NCBI GenBank assembly: GCA_048213135.1
Contig: PS015010.1
Span: 1,240,001 to 1,304,000 of the forward strand
Length of the DNA: 64,000 bases
Reading direction: 5' to 3'
Source of the DNA: Reclinomonas americana ATCC 50394
Taxonomy: Eukaryota > Jakobida > Jakobea > Jakobida
The translations under genes and the position numbers were made by a program. Of the stretch, positions 41,712 through 49,903 are shown one piece after another. The stretch's first letter is position 1. The number at the start of each line of letters is the position of its first letter. The notes beneath the pieces were generated by a model. It did not search any database, had not been told where the DNA came from, and saw only the letters and a list, made by a program, of their open reading frames with translations.

Positions 41712-43148
41712 CTATTCACAACTGGGCAGATCTAGCTGAAGCTGAACATATTCAGACCCATATCTCAGAATATGCAGAGAATGCATTACTGAAAAATAAA
41801 TCAATCCCCCGTTCGTTCTTGAAGTACGCACTGATATGCTTTTCGATCTTGACCGATCGCAATAATCACTCATCGGCACCGGGCTGCCATTGCAATTATC
41901 ATAAGAATCCAGCCACACTTTACTGATCAGCTGATCAACTTTATGATGATCGGCATGACCACTATTCATGTGATATCCTTTCGTATCGGCCCAGAAAACC
42001 CAATGCCCCCAGAAATTCTGATGAAGACCACATTGACCTGAAACTGCCTGGTGCCCATTGCCGGTATACTTCCAGAATGTACCGGATTTTCTGTAAGACA
42101 AATGTGCACATACTTCTGAAGAAAGTGTAAAAGCATGGCTCGCGGATGCCGCCCAGGTACTGTGATAAGGCCGTTTCACTTTTACGGTAATGGTATAGTT
42201 ACCATAATTAGCATACACATGCTTGTCGGGTATAGATGGCCAGATCAGGACCTGTGTTCCTCCAATAGGCCAGATCTGTACAGGCAATCCATTATAGATT
42301 TGCGATGAGCCGTCTCCCCAATCTACAAACACATCCAATGAATGGTTGTTAATACCTCCGTTGTAAATGGAAAAATTATCGATACCCTGGGCACTCAGGC
42401 CAACTCTTGGAATTTTCACCGTTTTGGGGTCACTGCAGCCTGAACTGTATCTTTCTGAATAAAAATCTGCAAACCAACTGGTATCTGACAGCGGATTACC
42501 ATGCGTTATTTCTTTCAGCAAAGGGGTGACCCTGCGGGAATAGACGGTTACATCTGAATTAAATAAAAACCTGGACTCAATCTCGTCGTGCGATGCTGAA
42601 GCAGGAATATGGTTGATCTCGTTTAATAGTGTTTCATCTTCCCCATTTCGTATAAATATGGCCAGGTCTTCATCAAAAATATGATTGACTGATTCCCCTA
42701 CCTGAACATTTTTGTCTGCATTGTATACCGATTGGTTGATCAGGTCCGGAATAGTGGTATTGGCTGTGATAAATCCATCACTGTTGGTTCTCAACTCCAC
42801 ATCTTTTGTTTTTTCCAGGAAGGCCCTGAACGAGTTATACCCTAATGAGTTTTCGATATTGGCCAGCACCTCTTCTACCGTAATCGAGTCTGTGGAAAGG
42901 CTGTCATTGATCAGGAAATCGGTCAGCTGATCCTGGTAACGATCAAAATGCTCCATGTCCCTGAACTTAAGCATACCATTAGCTACAACGGGCCAGTCTA
43001 TCTCCTCTTCCGGCCTTCCTTCGCGTGATACCAATTTGTCGGTATCCGTATGCGACAGAAGGGAATTACGCTCTTCGATTTTTTTACAGCCTGCCAGGGC
43101 TACAGCGCTCAATACAACTACCAAAAGGAAATTCTTGATTCTTTTCAT
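41712..43148 (-). CDS. Orphan lipoprotein with PKD-like domain
   Basis: A 478-residue lipoprotein: signal then ALAGCKKIEE (Cys21), a surface-type lipobox context. About residues 25-210 are acidic and helical with no recognisable fold. A PKD-like beta-sandwich (about 245-330) has VDWGDGSSQIYN and HVYANYGNYTITVKVKR. The C-terminal third is rich in His, Trp and six Cys, including GQCGLHQNFWGHWVFW and NSGHADHHKVD. I do not recognise this part. It has a long leader shared in part with the GH31 gene upstream (see repeats). Possibly a surface adhesin or substrate-binding protein of the glycan region; that is inference. Confidence 0.72.
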   Translation of the reverse strand: MKRIKNFLLVVVLSAVALAGCKKIEERNSLLSHTDTDKLVSREGRPEEEIDWPVVANGMLKFRDMEHFDRYQDQLTDFLINDSLSTDSITVEEVLANIENSLGYNSFRAFLEKTKDVELRTNSDGFITANTTIPDLINQSVYNADKNVQVGESVNHIFDEDLAIFIRNGEDETLLNEINHIPASASHDEIESRFLFNSDVTVYSRRVTPLLKEITHGNPLSDTSWFADFYSERYSSGCSDPKTVKIPRVGLSAQGIDNFSIYNGGINNHSLDVFVDWGDGSSQIYNGLPVQIWPIGGTQVLIWPSIPDKHVYANYGNYTITVKVKRPYHSTWAASASHAFTLSSEVCAHLSYRKSGTFWKYTGNGHQAVSGQCGLHQNFWGHWVFWADTKGYHMNSGHADHHKVDQLISKVWLDSYDNCNGSPVPMSDYCDRSRSKSISVRTSRTNGGLIYFSVMHSLHILRYGSEYVQLQLDLPSCE

Positions 43149-43318
43149 AAGTTAACGTGATCTTTTTAATGATGATTAATGTAAGTATAGGTACAATCGT
43201 ATGGTCCGGAAATTGGTTACAAACAGACGGGCACCGTACTGCAACTTTCTGCAGATGGGAAGAAAGGGGAAATAAATGGGTACGGCCGGATCTATCATGA
43301 ACAGATTAAATGAGACCG

Positions 43319-43396
43319 CAAATATAATTAATGGAGCAATGTGTGGATGAAAGAAGATGTTCAGCAAAAATAACTACGTCTGAAGCCGGCTGGCCT
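43319..43396 (-). repeat. Upstream repeat copy A (before the PKD-like lipoprotein gene)
   Basis: This 78-base stretch aligns with 46778-46857, sharing the words AAATATAA, CAATG, GGATGAA, TGTTCAGCAAAA and CCGGCTG-CCT in the same order. On the minus strand it opens a TATATTTG promoter box at 43319-43326. The lipoprotein ATG lies 171 bases downstream. Confidence 0.7.
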
Positions 43397-43444
43397 CTCG
43401 TGTTATACGATAAACAGCTGTCCGGAAATAAAAAGTACAGTCTT

Positions 43445-46400
43445 CTATTCCAGTATCAGTTCATCCGTAAAAAGCCATGCTTTCTGCCCCGCGCCGGGAT
43501 GCCATGGCGGACATTGGCCAACATTCTTTGCCGTAATGCGGATATACTTGGGCCGTTCGTTACGGATAACAGCACTGAATTCGAAAACGCCCGTACTGTC
43601 ATGCCGCGCCGGGTCTATTTCTTTTTCGTAAACGTTTTTATAATTAATCCCGTCCTCAGATATTTCGTAGCGGATATACCGGGGAAGAAATATCCATTTT
43701 CCCTGCGATTGCAGGAAGCGTGACGTAATTTTCTGTACAGGGTAATCCTTAAGGGTTATGGTAGCGACAAGGTCGTCGCCGTTGAATCCCATCCAGCCCC
43801 GGTAGATATTTTTTGCAACACCGAGCGTGCCATCTGCCAGATCACCGATGTACTGCCTGCTGCAGGGATACTGATAATCCACCGCTGCAACCAATGCACG
43901 TTCATACTGCTGCAAAACAGTATAACCCGACAGTTCGTCTTTTTTAAACGATCTCGCTTTTATTGGTGTGGTTCGTGTAAGGCTGATAGGCTGGGTATAA
44001 ACAGGTGACGTTTGTACCGGCAATGAACCATCCAGCGTGTAACGGATCTCCGCGTCGCGGTCAGAACAGGTCATGGTCACAATACCAGGCTCCAGCGGAC
44101 CTGTACGGGTGACGCTGATAACAGGATCATCCACCGTCTTTACAACAGGAGAATTCTTTACAAGCGGCTCTATAATCCTTCGCAAAACAGCTTCATCAGC
44201 AACGGGGTAATTTTTCAATTCCTGCAACGCAGGCAATAGTTTTTTATCCATTTGTTCAAGCAACTGCTCCGCCTGAACGGGATGGTATTTTATCAGCGAA
44301 GGCGTAACAGCCACCTGCATTAAAGCCGCCGGGATATTCGCAATACCATCTACTTTCGCGGTTTCATATTTCATGAGTTCGACACTATGCGGAAGCTGTT
44401 GAAACAGCCCGGCTTTTTCATTCAGCAACTCCCAATTTGTTTTATCCTTTTTTTGAGGCGACAGGCGGATATCCAACTGCGCTGAACAAAGCCGGGGCGG
44501 AATGTGAACCACCGTAACCAGCCGGTCGCTTTCATAACTCCAGGTACCCCTGCCGCCGTCCTCACTGAAACTGTATTTTTCCCCGTTTACCGTTACCGCA
44601 TCCGGGGGGAATGTTGATAAGAACCTGACCTCATAACTGCGCCGCGGACGCATACCCCTGAAGACTCCTTTCCGCGGCTGTACAGTCAGTGTAACGAGGC
44701 CTTGCGGAGAAGTGCTTTTTTGAATTTTTGTAGTGGAAAAACCGTCCTGCTTATAAGCAGAAGAAACACCATCATCTTCATACAATAAGGCTTCACCGGC
44801 AGCACCGGGAATTACGGTGAGTACCAGTGTATCAATAACGCCCTGCAAGTTGTTAACCTGTTCGCTGTACATGGGCAGGAGACTGCCTGCCTTTACAAAA
44901 ACCGGTATTTCATCAAGCGCATATTTTCTTTGCAGTACCTGCCCGCCTTTCAGCATCGTGCCGGTAAACAGGTCATACCAATCGCCTTCGGGCAACCATA
45001 CTTTTTGGGAAGAAAGCCTGGTAACGGTATCCGCTTTAGCAGTAACAGGCGCTACGATCATATCGTCGCCAAACATATACTGACCGGGATGCTGATAAGC
45101 TTCAGCACTTTCCGGGTAATCGTAGTACATAGGCCTGCAAAGTGAAACACCCGTATCAAAAGCTTTACGCGATGCCGTATAGATATAAGGCACCAGCTGA
45201 TAACGGAGGTGCAGGGCATCCAGCATTGCGTTGTAATGCCCGGGAAATTTCCATATCCTTCTTTCATTCAAAGGACTTTTGCCGCAATGTGTCCGCAGAA
45301 CGGGAGTAAAAACACCGTATTGCAACCAGCGCAGGTAAAGTTCCGGATCATTATCAACATTAATATGTCCTCCGATATCATGGCTCCAGTAACCATAACA
45401 AACATTTCCTGCCGTAGCCGTAAAATAAGGCTGGTAGGCCAGCGAATTCCATGTGCTGTGCGTATCGCCGGAAAACCCTGCCTGGTAGCGATGGTTACCC
45501 AGACCGCCCCAGCGATGGAAAAGAAAAGGCCGGTCGTTATGCTGCCGTTCCTTATCCGAGAAGAAGGTATAGTTCAGCCACCAGGTGTTGCTCAATGCCG
45601 GTATCGTTTTATTCATCAGCCACTGCTGCCAGTCGAGCCACCAGAAATCGATCCCCTGCTTTTCGAGCGGGTGGATCACATCTTTGAAATAGATCTCTGC
45701 CCATTTTTTTTCTTCGATCCTGAAAGGGATATTTCTTTTTTGCGAAGTATCAAAAGCATAATCCTTTGCAAATTGCGGGTACTGTGATTCCATAGGCGCT
45801 ATGCCTGAAGCGGGATGCAGGTTGAGTGCTGTTTTCAAATGCCGTTCTTTGGTCCATTGTAAAAAAGCGGAAGGTTCGGGAAAAAGATCTTTATTCCAGG
45901 TATAGCCTGTCCAACCAACGAGTTCACCGGCTTCGTCCCTGTTCATCCGCTGATCCAAACCCCATGTTTCATGCCAATCCATATCAATGATCAGTACATC
46001 AACAGGAACATGATACGTTTTGAAATCATTTACCAGGTTACGTAATTCCGCGTCGGAGTAGGTCCAGTACCTCGACCACCAGTAGCCAAAGGCGAATTTG
46101 GGGAGCATGGGTATTTGGCCAGCGGTGCGGCTGAAATCGTACAATGCTTTTTTGTAATCATGACCGTAGCCAAAAAAATAAAGGTCCTGCCCTTTTCCCT
46201 GTTTTTGCGTAACCCAGTTCCAATCCGGGTTTCCGTCGAAAAGAAGGCTGTTGGAATCATCAATCAATGCCCATCCTGACCTGGAGAGGATGCCATCCTC
46301 CAATGTTATCTTATTCCCCTCATCACCATTGGTATCATCAAGCGTCCGGGTTGTTCCTTTCAGGTTTTGCGGGTCTTTCATGCCGGGTTTCCACACAACC

Positions 46401-46762
46401 GGCAGGCCGTTCATATGAAAACTGATGCTGAGATTGTCAGGAGTAAAACGGCCGGAATTTCTTTTATAATGAAGTTCCAGTTGATTGGTTGCGATGGTGA
46501 TCCACCCATTGTTTTCTGTTGCGGTGAACACGGGTACCGGCAGCTTCCTGTTAACAAATACAAGTGATGCTTTATCTTCAAACCGGCCATTGCTGTCCCA
46601 TTCCATGCGGATGAGTTGCGGCGTCAAAACAGTAAAGCGCACATCCCTGTACACCAGTACGGCCTGGGGGTTTGCCACAGGCTGATCATTCCTGCCCTGA
46701 GGCTTTGCGGTAAGTAAATGCAGGAGAAAATAAATCGTTATTGCCGGACCTTTCATAGACAT
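43445..46762 (-). CDS. GH31 family glycoside hydrolase with C-terminal accessory domains
   Basis: An 1105-residue secreted glycosidase from ATG 46762 (short signal MSMKGPAITIYFLLHLLTA). GH31 core: the nucleophile is Asp377 in WWLDWQQW, and the acid/base is Asp433 in SGDTHSTWNSL. The N-terminal beta-sandwich and C-terminal domain surround it. About residues 870-985 look like a chitobiase/sugar-binding FN3-like domain (IRYTLDGSLPVQTSPVYTQP), and the last 130 residues are discoidin-like (galactose-binding type, ISEDGINYKNV; YIRITAKNVGQCPPWH). Specificity is uncertain: alpha-glucosidase, alpha-xylosidase or alpha-galactosidase are all known in GH31. Context with mannan genes suggests removal of alpha-linked side chains. 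Confidence 0.9.
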   Translation of the reverse strand: MSMKGPAITIYFLLHLLTAKPQGRNDQPVANPQAVLVYRDVRFTVLTPQLIRMEWDSNGRFEDKASLVFVNRKLPVPVFTATENNGWITIATNQLELHYKRNSGRFTPDNLSISFHMNGLPVVWKPGMKDPQNLKGTTRTLDDTNGDEGNKITLEDGILSRSGWALIDDSNSLLFDGNPDWNWVTQKQGKGQDLYFFGYGHDYKKALYDFSRTAGQIPMLPKFAFGYWWSRYWTYSDAELRNLVNDFKTYHVPVDVLIIDMDWHETWGLDQRMNRDEAGELVGWTGYTWNKDLFPEPSAFLQWTKERHLKTALNLHPASGIAPMESQYPQFAKDYAFDTSQKRNIPFRIEEKKWAEIYFKDVIHPLEKQGIDFWWLDWQQWLMNKTIPALSNTWWLNYTFFSDKERQHNDRPFLFHRWGGLGNHRYQAGFSGDTHSTWNSLAYQPYFTATAGNVCYGYWSHDIGGHINVDNDPELYLRWLQYGVFTPVLRTHCGKSPLNERRIWKFPGHYNAMLDALHLRYQLVPYIYTASRKAFDTGVSLCRPMYYDYPESAEAYQHPGQYMFGDDMIVAPVTAKADTVTRLSSQKVWLPEGDWYDLFTGTMLKGGQVLQRKYALDEIPVFVKAGSLLPMYSEQVNNLQGVIDTLVLTVIPGAAGEALLYEDDGVSSAYKQDGFSTTKIQKSTSPQGLVTLTVQPRKGVFRGMRPRRSYEVRFLSTFPPDAVTVNGEKYSFSEDGGRGTWSYESDRLVTVVHIPPRLCSAQLDIRLSPQKKDKTNWELLNEKAGLFQQLPHSVELMKYETAKVDGIANIPAALMQVAVTPSLIKYHPVQAEQLLEQMDKKLLPALQELKNYPVADEAVLRRIIEPLVKNSPVVKTVDDPVISVTRTGPLEPGIVTMTCSDRDAEIRYTLDGSLPVQTSPVYTQPISLTRTTPIKARSFKKDELSGYTVLQQYERALVAAVDYQYPCSRQYIGDLADGTLGVAKNIYRGWMGFNGDDLVATITLKDYPVQKITSRFLQSQGKWIFLPRYIRYEISEDGINYKNVYEKEIDPARHDSTGVFEFSAVIRNERPKYIRITAKNVGQCPPWHPGAGQKAWLFTDELILE

Positions 46763-46777
46763 GTTAAAAAGAAAAAG

Positions 46778-46857
46778 TAAATATAACCAATAGAACAATG
46801 GGCGGGATGAAGAGGTTGTTCAGCAAAAGACACAGTTCGTCCGGAACCGGCTGACCT
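46778..46857 (-). repeat. Upstream repeat copy B (before GH31)
   Basis: The partner of 43319-43396, about 3.46 kb apart and in the same orientation. It ends near the GH31 start; its TATATTTA (46778-46785) is one mismatch from the promoter consensus and 15 bases before ATG 46762. Confidence 0.7.
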
Positions 46858-46861
46858 GAAA

Positions 46862-46890
46862 ATAAAAAAGCCTCCCCTTTTGGAAGACTT
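46862..46890 (-). terminator. Hairpin downstream of tRNA-Arg
   Basis: AAAGTCTTCC, AAAA loop, GGGGAGGCTTTTTTATT on the minus strand, with several G-U pairs, starting right after the tRNA 3' end. Confidence 0.7.
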
Positions 46891-46892
46891 TG

Positions 46893-46918
46893 TGATCCGG
46901 ATTGGATTCGAACCAATG

Positions 46919-46949
<31 letters not shown>

Positions 46950-46966
46950 AGCTGAGCTACCGGACC
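46893..46966 (-). tRNA. tRNA-Arg (anticodon TCT)
   Basis: A complete 74-base cloverleaf on the minus strand. Acceptor stem GGTCCGG/CCGGATC with one G-U pair, D stem GCTC/GAGC, anticodon stem TCAGC/GCTGA around loop CTTCTAA (anticodon TCT, reading AGA and AGG), T arm ATTGG-TTCGAAT-CCAAT, discriminator A. The CCA end is not encoded. It lies 23 bases after the stop of an esterase gene and directly before a terminator, inside the glycan-use region. Confidence 0.97.
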
Positions 46967-46989
46967 GCGATCGGGCGCAAATATACGGG

Positions 46990-47649
46990 TTATTTCGTCA
47001 AAAAGGGCGTGATCACTTTCTGCCATATCCCGTAACCAGTGCTGTTCATATGCAGGGAATCCGATACAAAAATATCGGTCCGCACCTTCCCGTTTTCACC
47101 CAGCATGGCATCATATACATTAATAAAAGCTGCGTACCCGTTCTCCTTTGTCATTTGCTCGATCATTTTGTTGGCGATCCGCATCCTTTCGTCATTCTTC
47201 GCCCTGGCCGGGCTTGGTTTCATGGACACATAAGCAATGGGGATTGACGGATAGCGGCAACGGATCAGTGCAATCAATTTCATAACACGACCGGCTACTA
47301 GCGCCGGATCAACACCCCCGGCTGCTGTAAAATCGTTTTCCCCGCAATAGATCACCACCTGTTTGGGATCGTAGGGTAAAATAATGTCGGCAGCATAGCG
47401 GATCACATCCGGCAACGACGAGCCTCCGAAGCCCCGGTTAATAATGGTAAATTCCGGGAAATAATTCTGTACATCGGTCCACCGGGTGAAAGAAGAACTG
47501 CCAACAAAAAGAATGGCCTTGGCAGGCGGGAATTTCACACTGTCTTTCTGTTTGAATCTTTGGATATCATTATAAAAAGCCGGCTGCTGGGCCATTGCCG
47601 TTACGGAAAGAAAAAAAAGGGCGAATGCCGCGGTCAGTATTTTTTTCAT
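46990..47649 (-). CDS. Secreted SGNH/GDSL-type esterase
   Basis: A 219-residue protein with signal peptide MKKILTAAFALFFLSVTAMA. SGNH blocks: Ser51 in LFVGSSSFTRW as nucleophile (block I, GSS instead of GDS), Gly in INRGFGGSSL (block II), Asn in IYCGENDFTAAGG (block III), and Asp/His in DSLHMNSTGYGIW (block V). It likely removes acetyl groups from a glycan in the periplasm or outside. It is third in a possible AraC-CE2-GDSL run on the minus strand. The GSS form resembles carbohydrate esterases of the sialate-esterase-like type. Confidence 0.9.
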   Translation of the reverse strand: MKKILTAAFALFFLSVTAMAQQPAFYNDIQRFKQKDSVKFPPAKAILFVGSSSFTRWTDVQNYFPEFTIINRGFGGSSLPDVIRYAADIILPYDPKQVVIYCGENDFTAAGGVDPALVAGRVMKLIALIRCRYPSIPIAYVSMKPSPARAKNDERMRIANKMIEQMTKENGYAAFINVYDAMLGENGKVRTDIFVSDSLHMNSTGYGIWQKVITPFLTK

Positions 47650-47713
47650 GTGATGATGATATGTTTTGAGGTGATGTAAAAATAAAGATAAGCGCCTGTA
47701 AAATGCCCGGTGT

Positions 47714-48784
47714 TTACCAGCGCATCAACCGGCGAATGAATACCGTAAGTTGTTCCGACATCTCTGCATGATCTTCGCGGCCGGGGTGGGCATCGCATCC
47801 CCTATTGTAGCTCTTTTTGAAAAAGAATGCCGCCACCTGTTTGTCCCCTTCTGTTGCCAGTGCTCTCTTCACTGCCGTAATATAACGAACGAGTACGTCA
47901 TTCAGCCTGGCATCCGCCATGGGGCTATTCAGCAGAACGATCTGCGCCTGTGGGTAATAACCCCGCAACCGCTGAACAAAGGTTACATAGGCTGAACAGA
48001 ATGCAGCGGAATCCTGTAAGCCATCGTTCTGCCCCAGGCATACCGTTATCACATCAGGCTGGTAGCGGCTGAAATCCCAGCGCAGGGAATCGTCATACAT
48101 GTTGACCTTATCAAATACGCCAGGCATTACTATCTTATGATTGCAGCAACTGTGTATCAAACCGATGCCGGACACCGAAGATAGCTGCCATTGGGCCTGC
48201 AGGGCTCTTGCCGTAAGCGGACCATAGGCATACCAGGCGCTGTGCTGGTCGTACCACTCTCCTTTTCCGCATGGCACTCCTCCTTCATCAATACCCATAC
48301 CGCAGGTGATCGAATCGCCGATGAACTCTATTTTCCGTCCAGGCTTCGGCGGTTGCTTCAGCAATTTTTCACAAATGATGCCCGTGGGTTCCAGGTACCC
48401 GATATTGGCCTCTGTGTTTTTGCAGATGATGATCCGGTGCTTTCCTTTTTTTAATCCTTCTGCCAACACGATCCTGTTCTCCCGCCCGTTTGTACGGATA
48501 CGTTTTGAAGGACCGTCATCTACTTTTATCTCAATATAATTGTGGGACTTCCCCCATTTTTCCTCGTCATTGAGCAGCAGGATGCAGTAGGTACCCTCGA
48601 AATGCAGGGTCATGTATACACCGGGCGACCAGAACCGCGGATAACCGGGCCTGGAGAAATCAACACGGCCGGTATAACCGATGCGGGGATGATCGGCTTT
48701 ATAAAATACGCTGTCGCGGGAACCCGCACAAACGCGGAAAGCAGACAGGGAAATAAGAAAAACAAGGAATAACCGGTAATGCAT
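47714..48784 (-). CDS. CE2-type two-domain carbohydrate acetyl esterase
   Basis: A 356-residue secreted enzyme. After a signal peptide (1-20), an N-terminal jelly-roll (about 30-145) has FSRPGYPRFWSPGVYMTLHFEGT. The SGNH esterase domain has Ser158 in FIGDSITCGMG, Gly and Asn in later blocks (CLGQNDG), and the Asp331/His333 pair in CDAHPGREDH. This matches carbohydrate esterase family 2, whose members deacetylate xylan or mannan sugars. It lies 20 bases past the AraC regulator stop, with which it is probably cotranscribed. Natural substrate: acetylated mannan by context. Confidence 0.88.
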   Translation of the reverse strand: MHYRLFLVFLISLSAFRVCAGSRDSVFYKADHPRIGYTGRVDFSRPGYPRFWSPGVYMTLHFEGTYCILLLNDEEKWGKSHNYIEIKVDDGPSKRIRTNGRENRIVLAEGLKKGKHRIIICKNTEANIGYLEPTGIICEKLLKQPPKPGRKIEFIGDSITCGMGIDEGGVPCGKGEWYDQHSAWYAYGPLTARALQAQWQLSSVSGIGLIHSCCNHKIVMPGVFDKVNMYDDSLRWDFSRYQPDVITVCLGQNDGLQDSAAFCSAYVTFVQRLRGYYPQAQIVLLNSPMADARLNDVLVRYITAVKRALATEGDKQVAAFFFKKSYNRGCDAHPGREDHAEMSEQLTVFIRRLMRW

Positions 48785-48804
48785 AGACGCAGATCGTTGA
48801 GTGA

Positions 48805-49680
48805 TTAAACAAATACCCTTTTTCCGGAAAGGTTTTCCCGGAATTCCTTGGGGGTGCAGCCTTTCTTCTTTTTAAATATCCTGTTGAAATTGGAGATGTT
48901 GTTGAACCCGCAGTGATAAGCCACCTCAGCGATGGCGTCCGTGGTGTCGATGAGTTTGCGGGAAGCATGCCCAAGCCTGACTTCAGTCAGACTGTCGATG
49001 AAACAAATACCCGTACGGCTTTTAAAGAACCTGCTGAACGAAACATCCGTCATGTTGGTCAGCCGGGCTGCTTCGGAAAGTGTTACCGGCCTGTCGAAAT
49101 TGGCATTGATGTATTCCATCACTTTTTCGATACGGCGGCTGTTGTAAGCAACTTCTGTACTGCTGAAAGTGGCGTCGGACAGTATGCGCATGTTCCGGGA
49201 AGTGGACAGGTCATGCAAAATCGACATCAGTTCAAGCACGGAATCAAAACCGTGTTTCTTTTTCAGCCGTACCAGCCTCGGGCTCACCTGCATGGCCGTT
49301 TCACGGGAGAACAGTATGCCTCTTTTCGACTTCTCCAGCATGTCATTGATGAAACGCAGCTGGTTGCGCCGCAGGAATTTTTCATCAAAAAGATCTTTAT
49401 GGAATTGAATGGTGACTTCGTGTATTTCCCTGCTCCTGCATTTGTGCGTTTCCCACACATGCGGCAGGCTGGTGCCGATCAGTACCAGTTCCCAATCGCC
49501 GATCTCTTCCATATGATCCCCTACCACCCTCCTGGCCCCTTTAGCGTTGGCTATAAAATTCAGTTCCAGTTCCTCGTGGTAATGCAGCGGGAAATCAAAT
49601 ACCGCCTTATTCCTGTCGAAAATGGTAAAACAATCGCCGTTGGTAAGCGGCGTTATCTCTTTCATTATATTTTCATGCAT
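48805..49680 (-). CDS. AraC-family transcriptional regulator of the mannan locus
   Basis: A 291-residue protein from ATG 49680; another ATG at 49665 is equally possible. The N-terminal half is a cupin sensor domain (FDFPLHYHEELELNFI). The C-terminal AraC double helix-turn-helix (about 190-285) contains VTLSEAARLTNMTDVSFSRFFKSRTG and AIAEVAYHCGFNNISNFNRIFKKKKGCTPKEFR. It is transcribed divergently from susC across a 223-base region, and so is likely the activator of the plus-strand mannan operon in response to a sugar. The same minus-strand unit continues with the CE2 and GDSL esterases. Confidence 0.92.
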   Translation of the reverse strand: MHENIMKEITPLTNGDCFTIFDRNKAVFDFPLHYHEELELNFIANAKGARRVVGDHMEEIGDWELVLIGTSLPHVWETHKCRSREIHEVTIQFHKDLFDEKFLRRNQLRFINDMLEKSKRGILFSRETAMQVSPRLVRLKKKHGFDSVLELMSILHDLSTSRNMRILSDATFSSTEVAYNSRRIEKVMEYINANFDRPVTLSEAARLTNMTDVSFSRFFKSRTGICFIDSLTEVRLGHASRKLIDTTDAIAEVAYHCGFNNISNFNRIFKKKKGCTPKEFRENLSGKRVFV

Positions 49681-49718
49681 GCAATCGCCGTTAAATAAAG
49701 TAAACAATTGAGTTAAAA

Positions 49719-49857
49719 TAATACTATTACAAAAACCAGTACAATTAAGTAATAGCAATCATCCAAAACCCCTGTTATCAATGATAAAATAAAGGTTATT
49801 TTTTTATATGCCGGACAACCGGCGGAAAAAATACCATGAATGGATAAAATAGTATTA
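49719..49857. promoter_or_regulatory. Inverted repeat pair between AraC gene and susC
   Basis: TAATACTATT at 49719-49728 and its reverse complement AATAGTATTA at 49848-49857, one on each side of the divergent promoter region. They are candidate binding sites for the AraC regulator. Confidence 0.45.
49810..49823. promoter_or_regulatory. Palindrome GCCGG-ACAA-CCGGC
   Basis: A perfect 5-bp inverted repeat with 4-base loop, 57 bases before the susC promoter box. No T run follows on either strand, so it is more like an operator than a terminator. Confidence 0.4.
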
Positions 49858-49879
49858 GTATGAGAATTATATTCGGGGC

Positions 49880-49887
49880 TATTTTTG
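49880..49887 (+). promoter_or_regulatory. TAnnTTTG promoter box for the mannan operon
   Basis: TATTTTTG, 16 bases before ATG 49904. A weak TTAG lies 21 bases upstream at the -33 position, overlapping the right arm of the inverted repeat. Confidence 0.6.
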
Positions 49888-49903
49888 AACAAACATTCTT
49901 GCT

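Noticed and set aside
46778-46966. Integrase attachment site at the tRNA
   Set aside because: Neither repeat copy contains the tRNA 3' end, and no integrase gene is in the window.
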